Source: Cobetia amphilecti (lineage in GTDB: Bacteria > Pseudomonadota > Gammaproteobacteria > Pseudomonadales > Halomonadaceae). Taken from it: 64,000 bases of DNA. The stretch lies in assembly GCF_020217465.1 (NCBI RefSeq), contig NZ_CP084115.1:372001-436000 (forward strand), read 5' to 3'. The notes under the pieces were generated by a model. That model saw nothing but the letters and a program-made list of their open reading frames with translations. It made no database searches and was not told where the DNA came from. Shown one piece after another: positions 26,261 to 37,353 of this stretch. The stretch's first letter is position 1. The number at the start of each line of letters is the position of its first letter. The position numbers and the translations under genes were made by a program.

Positions 26261-26770
26261 ATGCAGACTCCCCACAAGGCTCAGCCAGACGCCCGTGCAG
26301 CGCGTGGCAGTCAATGGCGGCAACGCTATGTCTGGCTGTGCCTCGGGCTCGGGAGCCTGCTGGTCGGTGCGCTGGCACTGCCGCCGCATGCGCTGTGTGA
26401 CAGCGAGCGCTGGCGCAGCCTGCACGACGAAGTCGCCGCCGGACGTGTCATCTCGTTGTCCGAGCTGCTCGATAGCCTCGAGCGCGACTGGCTGGGTCAG
26501 GTGGTCGAGGTGGAGCTCGAAGAGACGCATGGCGAGCTGATCTATGAGGTCGAGATGCTCGGGCCACAGGGCCAGATGGCCAGATTCACCGTGCGCGCCT
26601 CGGATGGCAGCCTGCGTGAGGTGCGCGGCGTCAATCTGGATGCCATGCGTCGCGCTGGCAGCGGTTCCTTGTCTGAGCCTCTGACCAAGCCCCTGACCAG
26701 GCCCTTGCCCGAGACGGACGACGCGCCGCTCGTGACTGACGGCGCCAATGCCGAGGTCGAGAGTCAGTAG
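26261..26770 (+). CDS. PepSY-domain protein
   Basis: A 169-residue protein with one N-terminal hydrophobic segment (residues 24-43, YVWLCLGLGSLLVGALALPP), probably a signal anchor or signal peptide. A PepSY domain follows (about 70-130): ISLSELLDSLERDWLGQVVEVELEE is characteristic of PepSY proteins placed beside two-component genes, with GELIYEVEMLGPQG after it. It likely acts in the periplasm as a modulator of the adjacent sensor kinase. It precedes the response-regulator gene by 152 bases in the same direction. The C-terminal tail is Pro/Thr rich. Confidence 0.88.
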   Translation: MQTPHKAQPDARAARGSQWRQRYVWLCLGLGSLLVGALALPPHALCDSERWRSLHDEVAAGRVISLSELLDSLERDWLGQVVEVELEETHGELIYEVEMLGPQGQMARFTVRASDGSLREVRGVNLDAMRRAGSGSLSEPLTKPLTRPLPETDDAPLVTDGANAEVESQ

Positions 26771-26922
26771 GACGAGGCAGGCAGTGGCCAGGCCAGGCAG
26801 TGTCAGCGCAGGCTGTGACAAGGGCGCCGAGGGTGCCTGGCGGCCCTGAGGAACGGTATGCTAGTGCCATTGTCCATTGCGCCACCGGTAGAACGCCGCT
26901 TGCGTCAGGAGCCCGAGAATCG

Positions 26923-27621
26923 ATGAAGATATTGCTGGTTGAAGATGACATGCCGTTGGCCGAAGCGCTGATGGCGCGCCTGGGGGAAGCCGATGTGCTG
27001 GTCGAGCATGCCACCACCGGGGGAGACGCCGACTTTTTGATCCAGACCGAGAGCTACGATGCCGTAGTGCTGGATCTCGGCCTGCCGGACGGCGATGGCA
27101 CGCGCTGGCTGGCCCAGTGGCGAGAGGCCGGCATCGAGGTGCCGGTGCTGGTGCTGACCGCGCGCGAGCGCTGGTCTGACAAGGCCGCCGGCTTCTCTGC
27201 CGGCGCCGATGATTACGTCACCAAGCCCTTCGAGACCGCCGAGGTCATCTTCCGTCTGCGCGCCCTGGTGCGTCGCTCTCGCGGCCATGCCCACCCCGTG
27301 CTCAAGCTGGGTGATCTGGCCTGTGACACCCACGGCGGTACCGTCAGCCTGGCGGGGCGCCCCGTGTCGCTGACCGCCCAGGAAACGCGCCTGCTGATGC
27401 ACCTGATGCACGCCGTGCCTGGTGTGGTCAGCCGTTCTGAACTGGTCGAGCATGTCTATGACCGCGACCACGAACCCGATTCCAATGTCATCGACGTGCA
27501 GATCAGCCGTCTGCGCCGCAAGCTGGGGGCCGAGCGCATAGAGACGCTGCGCGGGCGTGGCTATCGTCTGCGTGATCCGGACGCCGAGACACAGACGCCG
27601 GCGGATGGCAGCGACGCATGA
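26923..27621 (+). CDS. OmpR/PhoP-family response regulator
   Basis: A 232-residue regulator. The receiver domain has LLVEDD at the N-terminus, the phosphoacceptor in YDAVVLDLGLPDGDG near residue 51, the LTAR motif and the Lys of DDYVTKPFE. The C-terminal winged helix-turn-helix includes LTAQETRLLMHLM and NVIDVQISRLRRKLG...RGRGYRL, typical of the PhoP/OmpR group. The ATG at 26923 was chosen because the upstream extension is not conserved. It overlaps the kinase gene by four bases and follows the PepSY gene, forming a PhoP-PhoQ-like set. No clear PhoP box was found upstream. Confidence 0.94.
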   Translation: MKILLVEDDMPLAEALMARLGEADVLVEHATTGGDADFLIQTESYDAVVLDLGLPDGDGTRWLAQWREAGIEVPVLVLTARERWSDKAAGFSAGADDYVTKPFETAEVIFRLRALVRRSRGHAHPVLKLGDLACDTHGGTVSLAGRPVSLTAQETRLLMHLMHAVPGVVSRSELVEHVYDRDHEPDSNVIDVQISRLRRKLGAERIETLRGRGYRLRDPDAETQTPADGSDA

Positions 27622-28982
27622 AGCCACTGTCCGTCGGCCGCCGCTTGCTGGGCGGCTCGCTGGTCATTGCCTTGATCGTCATGCCGCTGACCGGGCTCGG
27701 TCTGGCCTGGAGCTTCCGTGACGCCGTGACTACCGCCTTCGACCAGCGCCTGCTGTCGCTGTCGAAGGTGCTGATCGCCGCCATCCAGTTCGACCGCGAG
27801 AAGGGCCGCCCCGGCCTGACACGCTCGCTGGGCGACCCACGCTTCGATCAGGCCTATTCGGGCTGGTACTGGCAGATTTCCGATCGCAACGGCAATGTGC
27901 TGACGTCGCGCTCGCTGTGGGACCAGCGACTGCCGCCGCTGGAAGACATGGACAAGGGCGTCATCATCAGCCGTGACCTCAAGGGCCCGCGCCATCAGGT
28001 GCTGCGCTCCCTCGAGCGCGATATCCGCCTGCCCGGTCGCAACCAGCCACTGCACGTGATGGTGGCGGCCAGCCGTAGCGAGGTCGACGCCGAGGTCGCG
28101 CGCTTCGAGTGGCTGCTGGCGGGTGCGCTGGTGGCCTTGGCATCGCTGTTGGTGTGCGGCTCTGCCGCGCAGATCAGCTGGGGGCTGGCGCCTCTGCGGC
28201 GCCTGCGGGCTCGCCTCAAGAAGGTCGCCGACGGCGAGGCGGAGCGGCTGGAAGAGACCCGTCTGCCGCCGGAGCTGACCGAGCTGACCCGCGCCATCAA
28301 TGCCGTGCTCGAGCGAGATCAGCGCTTGATCGAGCGCGGGCGCGCGGCGGCCGGCAATCTGGCGCATGCCCTCAAGACGCCGGTCAGCGTGCTCAAGGCC
28401 CAGTCCGAGCGCTTCGACGGCGAGGACCGCGCGCGGATCGACGCCGAGCTCAAACGCATCGATGAAGCCGTGCGCCACCACCTTGCGCGTGCCAGTGCCG
28501 CCGGTGGCGCGCATCTCAGCGGGCGCATCAGCCTGCGTGAGGCGGCAGGGCCGGTCTTCGAGGGACTCGGGCGCTTGGCGAGCCGGCGTGGCATCACGCT
28601 GAGTCTGGCGCTGGAGGACGACGCCAGCGTGCGGGTCGACCCGCAGGACCTGCAGGAAATGGTCGGTAACCTGCTCGAGAACGCCTTGCAGTGGGCTCGC
28701 CAGCAGGTGCGCGTCAGCAGCGAGACCCGCGATGGCGGCGTGCTGTTGATCATCGAGGACGATGGCCCCGGCATGAATGAAGAAGAGGGCGCTGCCGCGC
28801 TGGGGCGTGGGGCGCGTCTTGATGAAGGGCGCTCCGGTTCCGGTCTGGGGCTGGCGATCGTCGATGATCTGATGGCGCTCTACGGGGGCGAGCTGGCACT
28901 GGAGCGCTCCAGTCTGGGCGGCCTGGCGGCACGCGTCTGGCTGCCGAGCTCCCCGCTGGTCGGGGCGCAGCCGAAGGAGTGA
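27618..28982 (+). CDS. PhoQ-like sensor histidine kinase
   Basis: A 454-residue membrane kinase. Two membrane segments (about 10-32 and 164-187) flank a periplasmic sensor domain of roughly 130 residues. The cytoplasmic part has a HAMP-like linker, the H-box GNLAHALKTPVSVLK with the phosphorylated His near residue 249, the N-box GNLLENALQWA, and the G boxes IIEDDGPGM and GSGLGLAIV. The AHALKTP form of the H-box is that of PhoQ-type kinases. The sensed signal is unknown. Translation is coupled to the response regulator through ATGA. Confidence 0.94.
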   Translation: MKPLSVGRRLLGGSLVIALIVMPLTGLGLAWSFRDAVTTAFDQRLLSLSKVLIAAIQFDREKGRPGLTRSLGDPRFDQAYSGWYWQISDRNGNVLTSRSLWDQRLPPLEDMDKGVIISRDLKGPRHQVLRSLERDIRLPGRNQPLHVMVAASRSEVDAEVARFEWLLAGALVALASLLVCGSAAQISWGLAPLRRLRARLKKVADGEAERLEETRLPPELTELTRAINAVLERDQRLIERGRAAAGNLAHALKTPVSVLKAQSERFDGEDRARIDAELKRIDEAVRHHLARASAAGGAHLSGRISLREAAGPVFEGLGRLASRRGITLSLALEDDASVRVDPQDLQEMVGNLLENALQWARQQVRVSSETRDGGVLLIIEDDGPGMNEEEGAAALGRGARLDEGRSGSGLGLAIVDDLMALYGGELALERSSLGGLAARVWLPSSPLVGAQPKE

Positions 28983-29160
28983 CAGGGCGCCGCCTCGTTT
29001 ATCGGCGGTCTTGTCTTGATAGCTCAGCGCTATCACAGCCATCCCGAGAGATGATTGGGCGCGGCCAGGACGACACCGTATTCTGACGGTGTCCGGCTGG
29101 CAGCCGGACGGGCTTCGTTTCTGAGTCTCGTCTGCCGCGCCCTGCGGTGATGACGAACTG
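28983..29160 (+). other. Structured 3' region after the sensor kinase gene
   Basis: About 180 non-coding bases lead to the terminator at 29161-29186. They hold several hairpins: a 7-bp stem at 29018-29024/29029-29035, an 8-bp stem at 29072-29079/29086-29093, and an 8-bp stem at 29091-29098/29102-29109. The last two overlap by three bases and so exclude each other. It may be a long structured 3' UTR or a small RNA; no promoter was identified. Confidence 0.4.
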
Positions 29161-29186
29161 GCGCTCCTTCGGGAGCGCTTTTTTTT
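29161..29186 (+). terminator. Strong terminator of the PepSY/two-component operon
   Basis: A 7-bp stem (29161-29167 with 29172-29178) closed by the stable TTCG tetraloop and followed by eight T residues at 29179-29186. A textbook Rho-independent terminator. Confidence 0.95.
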
Positions 29187-29323
29187 GCCTGTCATTCACC
29201 ACGCCATGCCTGATCGACGATGCTCAAGGCGCCGATTGAACGCTGGCGGGGCTAACGGTCACGCTCAGGATCGCATAGGCTGTCAGAGAGTAAGCATCCG
29301 TTGCCGGGCGTCAGGAGGTGGTG

Positions 29324-29989
29324 ATGAAGGACATGACAATGTGTGCTCAGCATGGCGATCTGGAGGGCCTGGCACAGGCATTGGCCGCTCCCGATGCGCA
29401 CGAGCGAGTCAATGACGTGGATTATCGTGGGCGCTCGCCATTGCTGGTCGCGGTGCAGGCCAATCAGCCGGAGGCGGTGGAGGCCCTGCTGGCCGCCGGC
29501 GCCGATTGCGAGCAGACCGATGCCCTGCACGACACGCCCCTGCTGGCCGCGGCCGCGCTCGGCTATGGCCGCTGCCTGAGCCGGCTGCTGGCGCATGGCG
29601 CCTCGGCGACGGTGCTCAATCGCTTCTCTTCCACTGCGCTGATGTCGGCCAGTGAGCGTGGCCATGCCGATATCTGCCGTCAGCTGCTCGAGGAGACCGA
29701 TGTCGACGTCAATCACCAGAATACGCTCGGCTGGACGGCACTGATCGAGGCCGTGTTGCTGGGGGATGGCGGCGTTGACTATCAACGGGTCGTCGAGCAG
29801 CTGCTGGCCCACGGTGCCGACGTCAATCTGGCGGACGCCGAAGGTGTCACGCCGCTGGCGCATGCGCGCTGGCGCCAGTTCGAGGCGCTGAGCGAGAGGC
29901 TGGAAGCGGCCGGCGGACACGAGCAGGGCGTTGCCCATGACGTGAGCGACGACGTCCAGGCCCGTACCTCGACACCGCGTCGTGCATGA
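29324..29989 (+). CDS. Ankyrin-repeat protein
   Basis: A 221-residue protein made largely of ankyrin repeats. About five are visible from residue 20 to 195, with consensus pieces such as GRSPLLVAVQANQPEAVEAL, AGADCEQTDALHDTPLLAAA, STALMSASERGHADICRQLL and GADVNLADAEGVTPLAHA. There is no signal peptide or membrane segment, so it is probably cytoplasmic and mediates protein contacts; the partner is unknown. The ATG at 29324 follows AGGAGG (29313-29318) by five bases; GTG 29318 and ATG 29333 are alternatives. It may be co-transcribed with the following two genes. Confidence 0.9.
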   Translation: MKDMTMCAQHGDLEGLAQALAAPDAHERVNDVDYRGRSPLLVAVQANQPEAVEALLAAGADCEQTDALHDTPLLAAAALGYGRCLSRLLAHGASATVLNRFSSTALMSASERGHADICRQLLEETDVDVNHQNTLGWTALIEAVLLGDGGVDYQRVVEQLLAHGADVNLADAEGVTPLAHARWRQFEALSERLEAAGGHEQGVAHDVSDDVQARTSTPRRA

Positions 29990-30015
29990 TGGCACCGACC
30001 ACAAGGAGGCATCGC

Positions 30016-30513
30016 ATGGCGTTGACCTGGGGACTGATCATCATCGGCATCGCCTTGCTGCTGCTCGGTGGCTATCGCTGGCAGCAGGCACAGTCCTTCG
30101 CCCGCAACAGCGCACAGGTGATGGGCGAGGTCATCAATCACGACCGTACGCTGCACGTCGAAGGGCGTAGTCCGATCCATCTGCCCAAGGGTGGCAAACT
30201 CAGCGAGGATGAGGCCCTGGCGATGGCGGGTCTGCCGCCGGGTGGGCGCTTCAATATCGAGTCGATCCAGTATGCGCCCGTGGTGCGCTATCAGGATCAG
30301 CGTGATGGCTGGCACGAGATCATCTCGCCGCTGGCGGTGCCCTCGCCGACACCCGCCGTGGGGGAGAGCGTGGCGCTGGTCTATCACCTCGACGCCCCGC
30401 ATGAGGCCAGCCTGCCGGGGACGCGCGGCTGGCTGATCGGGGTGCCGTTGATTCTCGGCTTCGCACTGTGCGCCGTCGGCCTGCGTCTGCTGTTGCGGGG
30501 TGGTGGTGGATGA
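30016..30513 (+). CDS. DUF3592-type membrane protein
   Basis: A 165-residue protein with a membrane helix at each end (residues 4-23, WGLIIIGIALLLLGGY; and about 142-163, LIGVPLILGFALCAVGLRLL) around an extracytoplasmic domain of about 110 residues containing YAPVVRYQDQRDGWHEI and the strand pattern of DUF3592. The function of that family is unknown. The ATG at 30016 has AAGGAGG upstream. Its stop overlaps the ATG of the next gene (ATGA at 30510-30513), so both are translated together. Confidence 0.85.
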   Translation: MALTWGLIIIGIALLLLGGYRWQQAQSFARNSAQVMGEVINHDRTLHVEGRSPIHLPKGGKLSEDEALAMAGLPPGGRFNIESIQYAPVVRYQDQRDGWHEIISPLAVPSPTPAVGESVALVYHLDAPHEASLPGTRGWLIGVPLILGFALCAVGLRLLLRGGGG

Positions 30514-31052
30514 GTGATTCAGGGGGCGGCGCGACCCGCCGTTATGGTGTCGGCATGCTGGTGCTGTGCTGGGCGCTGATTCTCGCCATGCTGGTGTGGT
30601 GGTTTCAGGGCCAGCTTGATGAGCGCACCCGGCCCAATGCCTCGCTGGCTGGCCAGTCGCTGTCATCCGGAGAGCCACTGACGCTGTCGCGCAATCGCTC
30701 AGGTCACTTCGTGGCCCCCGGTACGATCAATGATCAGCCGGTGACCTTCCTGCTCGATACCGGCGCCACCTATGTCTCGGTGTCCGAAGCGCTGGCCGAG
30801 CGCCTGCAGCTGCCACTCGGGCGGGATGCGCGCTTCACTACCGCCAATGGCGTCAGCCACGGTGCCCTGACCACACTGGACGCTGTCAGTCTGGCGGGGC
30901 TCAGCCAGCGCGAGGTGCGCGGGGCCATCGTGCCGGGCATGCACGATGAGGTGGTGCTGCTGGGTATGAGTTTCCTGGGGGAGTTCGATATCAACATGCG
31001 CGGTCAGCAGATGACGCTGACGCCGGTGGATGGCGCTGGCGGCGTTCGATAA
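30510..31052 (+). CDS. Membrane-anchored retropepsin-like aspartic protease
   Basis: A 180-residue protein with one N-terminal membrane helix (about 14-33, VGMLVLCWALILAMLVWWFQ) and a clan AA aspartic protease domain of the TIGR02281 type. The active-site motif is VTFLLDTGATYVSVSEALA, and the second half carries LLGMSFLGEFDINMRG, the usual ILG.SFL.. hydrophobic-hydrophobic-Gly signature. A single DTG means it should act as a dimer. It is probably anchored in the inner membrane with the catalytic domain in the periplasm; natural substrates are unknown. It is coupled to the DUF3592 gene. Confidence 0.92.
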   Translation: MSDSGGGATRRYGVGMLVLCWALILAMLVWWFQGQLDERTRPNASLAGQSLSSGEPLTLSRNRSGHFVAPGTINDQPVTFLLDTGATYVSVSEALAERLQLPLGRDARFTTANGVSHGALTTLDAVSLAGLSQREVRGAIVPGMHDEVVLLGMSFLGEFDINMRGQQMTLTPVDGAGGVR

Positions 31053-31140
31053 CGCCAGTGGCTGACACAGATGGCTGACAGGGCTGGCAAGAAGGGCAGC
31101 TGACACTCCACCGCTCTGCCAGCAGGCCCCGCAAACGACA

Positions 31141-31173
31141 ACGCCCCGCTCATGATCTCCATGAGCGGGGCGT
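31141..31173. terminator. Bidirectional terminator between the protease gene and gnd
   Basis: A perfect 13-bp stem (31141-31153 with 31161-31173) with a 7-base loop lies between convergent genes. Short A and T runs flank the arms, so it can stop transcription from both sides. Confidence 0.85.
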
Positions 31174-31201
31174 TTCACGTCTGGCGTGTCAGAGCAGGTG
31201 C

Positions 31202-32185
31202 TCAGTCTTTCCTGGGCGGCTCGACATGGCCGCCGAAGCCGAAGCGCATCGCCGACAGCAGGCGGTTGGCGTAGGTGTTTTCCTTGCGCGAGCTGAAGCG
31301 CGAGAACAGCGCATTGGCCAGCACCGGCACGGCGACACCCTGTTCGACGGCGGCATCGACGGTCCAGCGGCCTTCGCCACTGTCAGAGACGGCACCGCTG
31401 TAGTGGTCCAGACGCTCGTCACCGGCCAGTGCCTGGGCGGTCAGGTCGAGCAGCCAGGAAGAGACCACGCTGCCACGTCGCCACACCTCGGCGATATCGG
31501 CCAGATTGAGGTCGAAGCGCTGATCTTCCGGCAGGGCGTCGGAGCCCTTGCTCTGCATCAGCTCGAAGCCCTCGGCGTAAGCCTGCATCAGGCCGTACTC
31601 GATGCCGTTGTGGACCATCTTCACGTAATGACCGGCGCCGACCGGACCGGCATGGATGTAGCCGCGCTCGGCGCGCTCATCCGGGGCGTTGCGGCCCTTG
31701 GTACGTTCGAGATCGCCATAGCCCGGGGCGAGGGTATCGAACAGCGGCTCGAGATGCTCGAACACGGCCTTCTCGGCACCGATCATCATGCAGTAGCCGC
31801 GCTCCAGGCCCCACACGCCGCCGGAAGTGCCCACATCGACGTAGTTCAGGCCCTTCAGCTTGAGGGCCGTGGCACGGCGGATGTCGTCCTTGTAGAAGGT
31901 GTTGCCGCCATCGATGATGGTGTCGCCGGCTTCCATCAGCTCGGCAAGCGTGGCAATGGTCTGCTCGGTGATCTCGCCAGCCGGCAGCATGACCCAGACG
32001 GCGCGCGGCGCCTCGAGCTGCTGAACCAGCTCCACGAGGCTATCGACGTGCGTCGCACCGTCGGCGACCAGTGACTGGGCGATTGCCGCGTCACGATCAT
32101 GGGCGACCACTTCGTGACCATTGCGCATCAAGCGACGAGCGATATTGCCGCCCATGCGGCCGAGTCCGATGATACCGAGTTGCAT
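31202..32185 (-). CDS. gnd: 6-phosphogluconate dehydrogenase, short (GntZ/YqeC) form
   Basis: A 327-residue decarboxylating dehydrogenase of the short class (about 300-330 residues; the classical Gnd is about 470). The Rossmann motif is [16 protein letters not shown], with [10 protein letters not shown] and the catalytic region [19 protein letters not shown] (active-site Lys and Asn). The enzyme oxidises 6-phosphogluconate to ribulose-5-phosphate, CO2 and NAD(P)H; short forms often prefer NAD. ATG 32185 with AAGGAA upstream is preferred to the ATG five codons earlier. It is a single-gene unit. Confidence 0.95.
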   Translation of the reverse strand: MQLGIIGLGRMGGNIARRLMRNGHEVVAHDRDAAIAQSLVADGATHVDSLVELVQQLEAPRAVWVMLPAGEITEQTIATLAELMEAGDTIIDGGNTFYKDDIRRATALKLKGLNYVDVGTSGGVWGLERGYCMMIGAEKAVFEHLEPLFDTLAPGYGDLERTKGRNAPDERAERGYIHAGPVGAGHYVKMVHNGIEYGLMQAYAEGFELMQSKGSDALPEDQRFDLNLADIAEVWRRGSVVSSWLLDLTAQALAGDERLDHYSGAVSDSGEGRWTVDAAVEQGVAVPVLANALFSRFSSRKENTYANRLLSAMRFGFGGHVEPPRKD

Positions 32186-32255
32186 GTTCGTTCCTTTCAC
32201 GTGAAGCCGGGGAGAGTCGGGACGGCGCGAAGCCTACCCTGTGCGGGCGCTGGAC

Positions 32256-32288
32256 GCAAAAACGGGCCATATCAATGACATGGCCCGT
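32256..32288 (-). terminator. Minus-strand terminator after the small RSD-GT ORF
   Basis: A perfect 9-bp stem (32262-32270 with 32280-32288) and 9-base loop. Read on the minus strand the stem ends in a run of five T residues (plus-strand A 32258-32262). It is placed 32 bases after the stop of the ORF at 32320-32481 and so supports transcription of this island toward lower coordinates. Confidence 0.88.
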
Positions 32289-32319
32289 TGGGGATCTTCA
32301 CAAAAATATTAGCTATTAT

Positions 32320-32481
32320 TTATTGCTTCTTTAGTGGCTTTCCATGTTCTTTTCGAATGGTGCCGATTTTCTTATCTGACCTAGTATCACGTCCATCGGG
32401 ATTCCTCACTGAACCAGGAGGTAATCCTCGTGACTTCTCAAAAGTACCTACAGTGCAGTCGCTTCTTGTTTTTCTGACCAT
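32320..32481 (-). CDS. 53-residue basic protein with two RSD-x3-GT repeats
   Basis: This small gene reads MVRKTRSDCTVGTFEKSRGL at its start, then a Pro/Gly/Asn linker (PPGSVRNPDGRD) and a second copy, TRSDKKIGTIRKEHGKPL, ending KKQ. The repeated RSDxxxGTxxKxxG motif argues that the frame is real. GGAG lies ten bases before the ATG and a minus-strand terminator follows the stop. It sits in an AT-rich island (about 32290-32590) between gnd and nrdB whose base composition differs sharply from its neighbours, suggesting transfer. Similar short RSD..GT proteins occur in bacteria and mobile elements from memory; their function is not known. It might be partly transcribed from nrdB. Confidence 0.75.
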   Translation of the reverse strand: MVRKTRSDCTVGTFEKSRGLPPGSVRNPDGRDTRSDKKIGTIRKEHGKPLKKQ

Positions 32482-32589
32482 CGCTGTAATTCTCCGAGTA
32501 CATGGCTTTTTAGCTCATTAGTGAAACTATAGTTATGCACTGATGAGCGCAAGCGCAGAAAGTTATGACGTGTATTTAACTAAATTAGA

Positions 32590-33843
32590 TCAATCCCAGC
32601 TCAGGGCACCGCCGACCTGATATTCGGTGACGCGCGTCTCGAAGAAGTTCTTCTCCTTGCGCAGGTCGATGATCTCGGACATCCACGGGAACGGGTTCTT
32701 GGCGCCCGGGAACTGCTCCTTGAGGCCCAGCTGCGCGAGGCGACGGTTGCAGATGAAGTGGAGGTATTCCTCCATGATGGCCGCGTTCATGCCCAGCACG
32801 CCGCGCGGCATGGTGTCACGCGCGTATTCGATCTCGAGCTGGGTGCCTTCCAGAATCATCTGGGTGACTTCGTCCTGGAATTCGGCGGTCCACAGGTGGG
32901 GGTTCTCGACCTTGATCTGGTTGATCACGTCGATGCCGAAGTTCAGGTGCATGGACTCGTCACGCAGGATGTACTGGAACTGCTCGGCGACGCCGGTCAT
33001 CTTGTTGCGACGACCCATGGACAGGATCTGGGAGAAGCCGCAGTAGAAGAAGATGCCTTCGGTGACGGCGTAGAAGCCGATCAGGTTGCGCAGGAATTCC
33101 TGGTCCGCTTCCGGTGTACCGGTGTGGAAGTCGGCACGTGCCAGCGCCTGGGTGTGCTTGAGGCTCCAGGCGGACTTGCGCGCCACGGAGTCCACTTCAC
33201 GGTACATGTTGAAGACTTCGCCTTCGTCCATGCCCAGTGACTCGATGCAGTACTGGTAGGCGTGGGTGTGGATCGCCTCTTCGAAGGCCTGGCGCAGCAG
33301 GTACTGGCGGCACTCCGGGTTGGTGATGTTCTTGTAGACGGCCAGCACCAGGTTGTTGGCGACCAGCGAGTCGGCAGTGGAGAAGTAACCCAGCGAGCGC
33401 ATCACGATCAGGCGCTCGTCTTCGGTCAGGCCGTCCTGGCTCTTCCACAACGCGATGTCCGCGTTCATGTTCACTTCCTGCGGCATCCAGTGGTTCGCGG
33501 AGCCGTCGAGGTACTTCTGCCATGCCCAATCGTACTTGAAGGGCACCAGCTGGTTGACGTCGGCGCGGGCATTGATCATGCGCTTCTCGTCGACCTGAAT
33601 GCGCTGGGCCCCCATTTCCAGTTCTTCCAGACCCTTGGCCACGTCGAGATCGTCCAGCGCCTGCTGGGCGCGGGCGATGCGCTCGGCATCGCTGATCGCG
33701 TAGCCTTCGCTGTTCTCGCTCGCGACGACAGCGTCAGCCGCCGGGGCAGCGGCGGGAGCTTCGGCCTGCGGCGCCGGTTTGGCCGTCGCCGGCTTCTCGG
33801 CAGCGGGGGCTTCGTCTTCGTGGAAATCGTCCCAGTTCAACAT
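32590..33843 (-). CDS. nrdB: Class Ia ribonucleotide reductase beta subunit
   Basis: A 417-residue subunit carrying the di-iron tyrosyl radical used by NrdA to reduce ribonucleotides. The radical Tyr and iron ligands are recognisable in [15 protein letters not shown] (Glu, His, then Tyr), [11 protein letters not shown] and [10 protein letters not shown]. The N-terminus has an Ala/Pro/Glu-rich segment (about 10-45) before the conserved fold. The C-terminal tail that docks to NrdA is intact (ending in [10 protein letters not shown]). The start at 33843 has GAGGAA upstream. It follows nrdA after a 282-base gap with a hairpin and presumably shares its NrdR control. Confidence 0.97.
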   Translation of the reverse strand: MLNWDDFHEDEAPAAEKPATAKPAPQAEAPAAAPAADAVVASENSEGYAISDAERIARAQQALDDLDVAKGLEELEMGAQRIQVDEKRMINARADVNQLVPFKYDWAWQKYLDGSANHWMPQEVNMNADIALWKSQDGLTEDERLIVMRSLGYFSTADSLVANNLVLAVYKNITNPECRQYLLRQAFEEAIHTHAYQYCIESLGMDEGEVFNMYREVDSVARKSAWSLKHTQALARADFHTGTPEADQEFLRNLIGFYAVTEGIFFYCGFSQILSMGRRNKMTGVAEQFQYILRDESMHLNFGIDVINQIKVENPHLWTAEFQDEVTQMILEGTQLEIEYARDTMPRGVLGMNAAIMEEYLHFICNRRLAQLGLKEQFPGAKNPFPWMSEIIDLRKEKNFFETRVTEYQVGGALSWD

Positions 33844-34011
33844 GTTGCGTTCCTCGTGTTCGGTGATGGTCACGCGGGCAGTCAGCGTGACGAAAAGGCA
33901 GGGGCGGTGCGTTCTACGACGCGAGCGCCATCGAGTGGCGTGGCTCCCACAGGGAGTCAGGCCCGGGCTTGTTTCGAGGGAATGTCAGGAGGCAGTGATT
34001 GTTGGTGGCGG

Positions 34012-34040
34012 CACAAGACCGAGCGGGGCTCGGTCTTGTG
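34012..34040 (-). terminator. Hairpin between nrdA and nrdB
   Basis: A 13-bp stem (34012-34024 with 34028-34040) and a three-base loop without a T-run on the minus strand. It could attenuate readthrough from nrdA into nrdB, or stabilise transcript ends. Confidence 0.5.
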
Positions 34041-34125
34041 GATTTGCCGCAGTCCGCCTGCAAGGTGTGTCCTGGCAGGCGGTGAGTCAGCGTCGTCAGC
34101 GCGGACTCGGTTCTGGCGCAATCGC

Positions 34126-37026
<2,901 letters not shown>

Positions 37027-37158
37027 GACGCCTTCCTGAATCGTCTGAAGGTGAATCGTTGCCCGTTAGGGCTCGAGGGCAATTCGTATCGGGGCGCAGG
37101 CTGGAAATTCCTGCCGGCGCCCGGGGATATTCTGTCGTCGTCAGCCTTGTCGTCGAGA

Positions 37159-37213
37159 AACGCTATCAGGCTCAGGCGGGGCAATCGGCGCCCGGGCTGA
37201 GCCTGATAGCGTT
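37159..37213 (-). other. Long inverted repeat in the nrdA leader
   Basis: A perfect 17-bp inverted repeat (37159-37175 with 37197-37213) encloses a 21-base GC-rich loop. It lies between the putative nrdA promoter (near the NrdR boxes) and the start codon, about 130 bases before the ATG, so it would be in the mRNA leader. There is no T-run after it, which makes simple termination unlikely. Confidence 0.6.
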
Positions 37214-37322
37214 CATGAGACACGGTTCCAGCAGCCTTGCGTGACTGCCGTCCCATACGCTGATTCATGCTTTCGGGGCTTGACAATCGTCGCCATGATC
37301 TATGGGTGTCGACGTCGCCAAA

Positions 37323-37338
37323 ACCCTACATATGGGGT
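37323..37338 (-). promoter_or_regulatory. NrdR-type box 1 upstream of nrdA
   Basis: The 16-mer ACCCTACATATGGGGT matches the recalled NrdR consensus acaCwAtATaTwGtgt at about 12 of 16 positions, including C4, A6, A8, T9, T11 and G13. A second box starts exactly 31 bases away, the three-turn spacing usual for NrdR pairs. NrdR represses ribonucleotide reductase genes when dATP is plentiful. Confidence 0.75.
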
Positions 37339-37353
37339 GTGAGCTGGTTTTGG

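Noticed and set aside
32288..32521. 77-codon plus-strand frame in the AT-rich island
   Set aside because: It overlaps the minus-strand ORF that has the repeated motif, ribosome site and terminator; the plus-strand product lacks such support.
37159..37213. Inverted repeat as an insertion-sequence end
   Set aside because: There is no transposase, no target duplication and the arms are a single hairpin within an intergenic leader.
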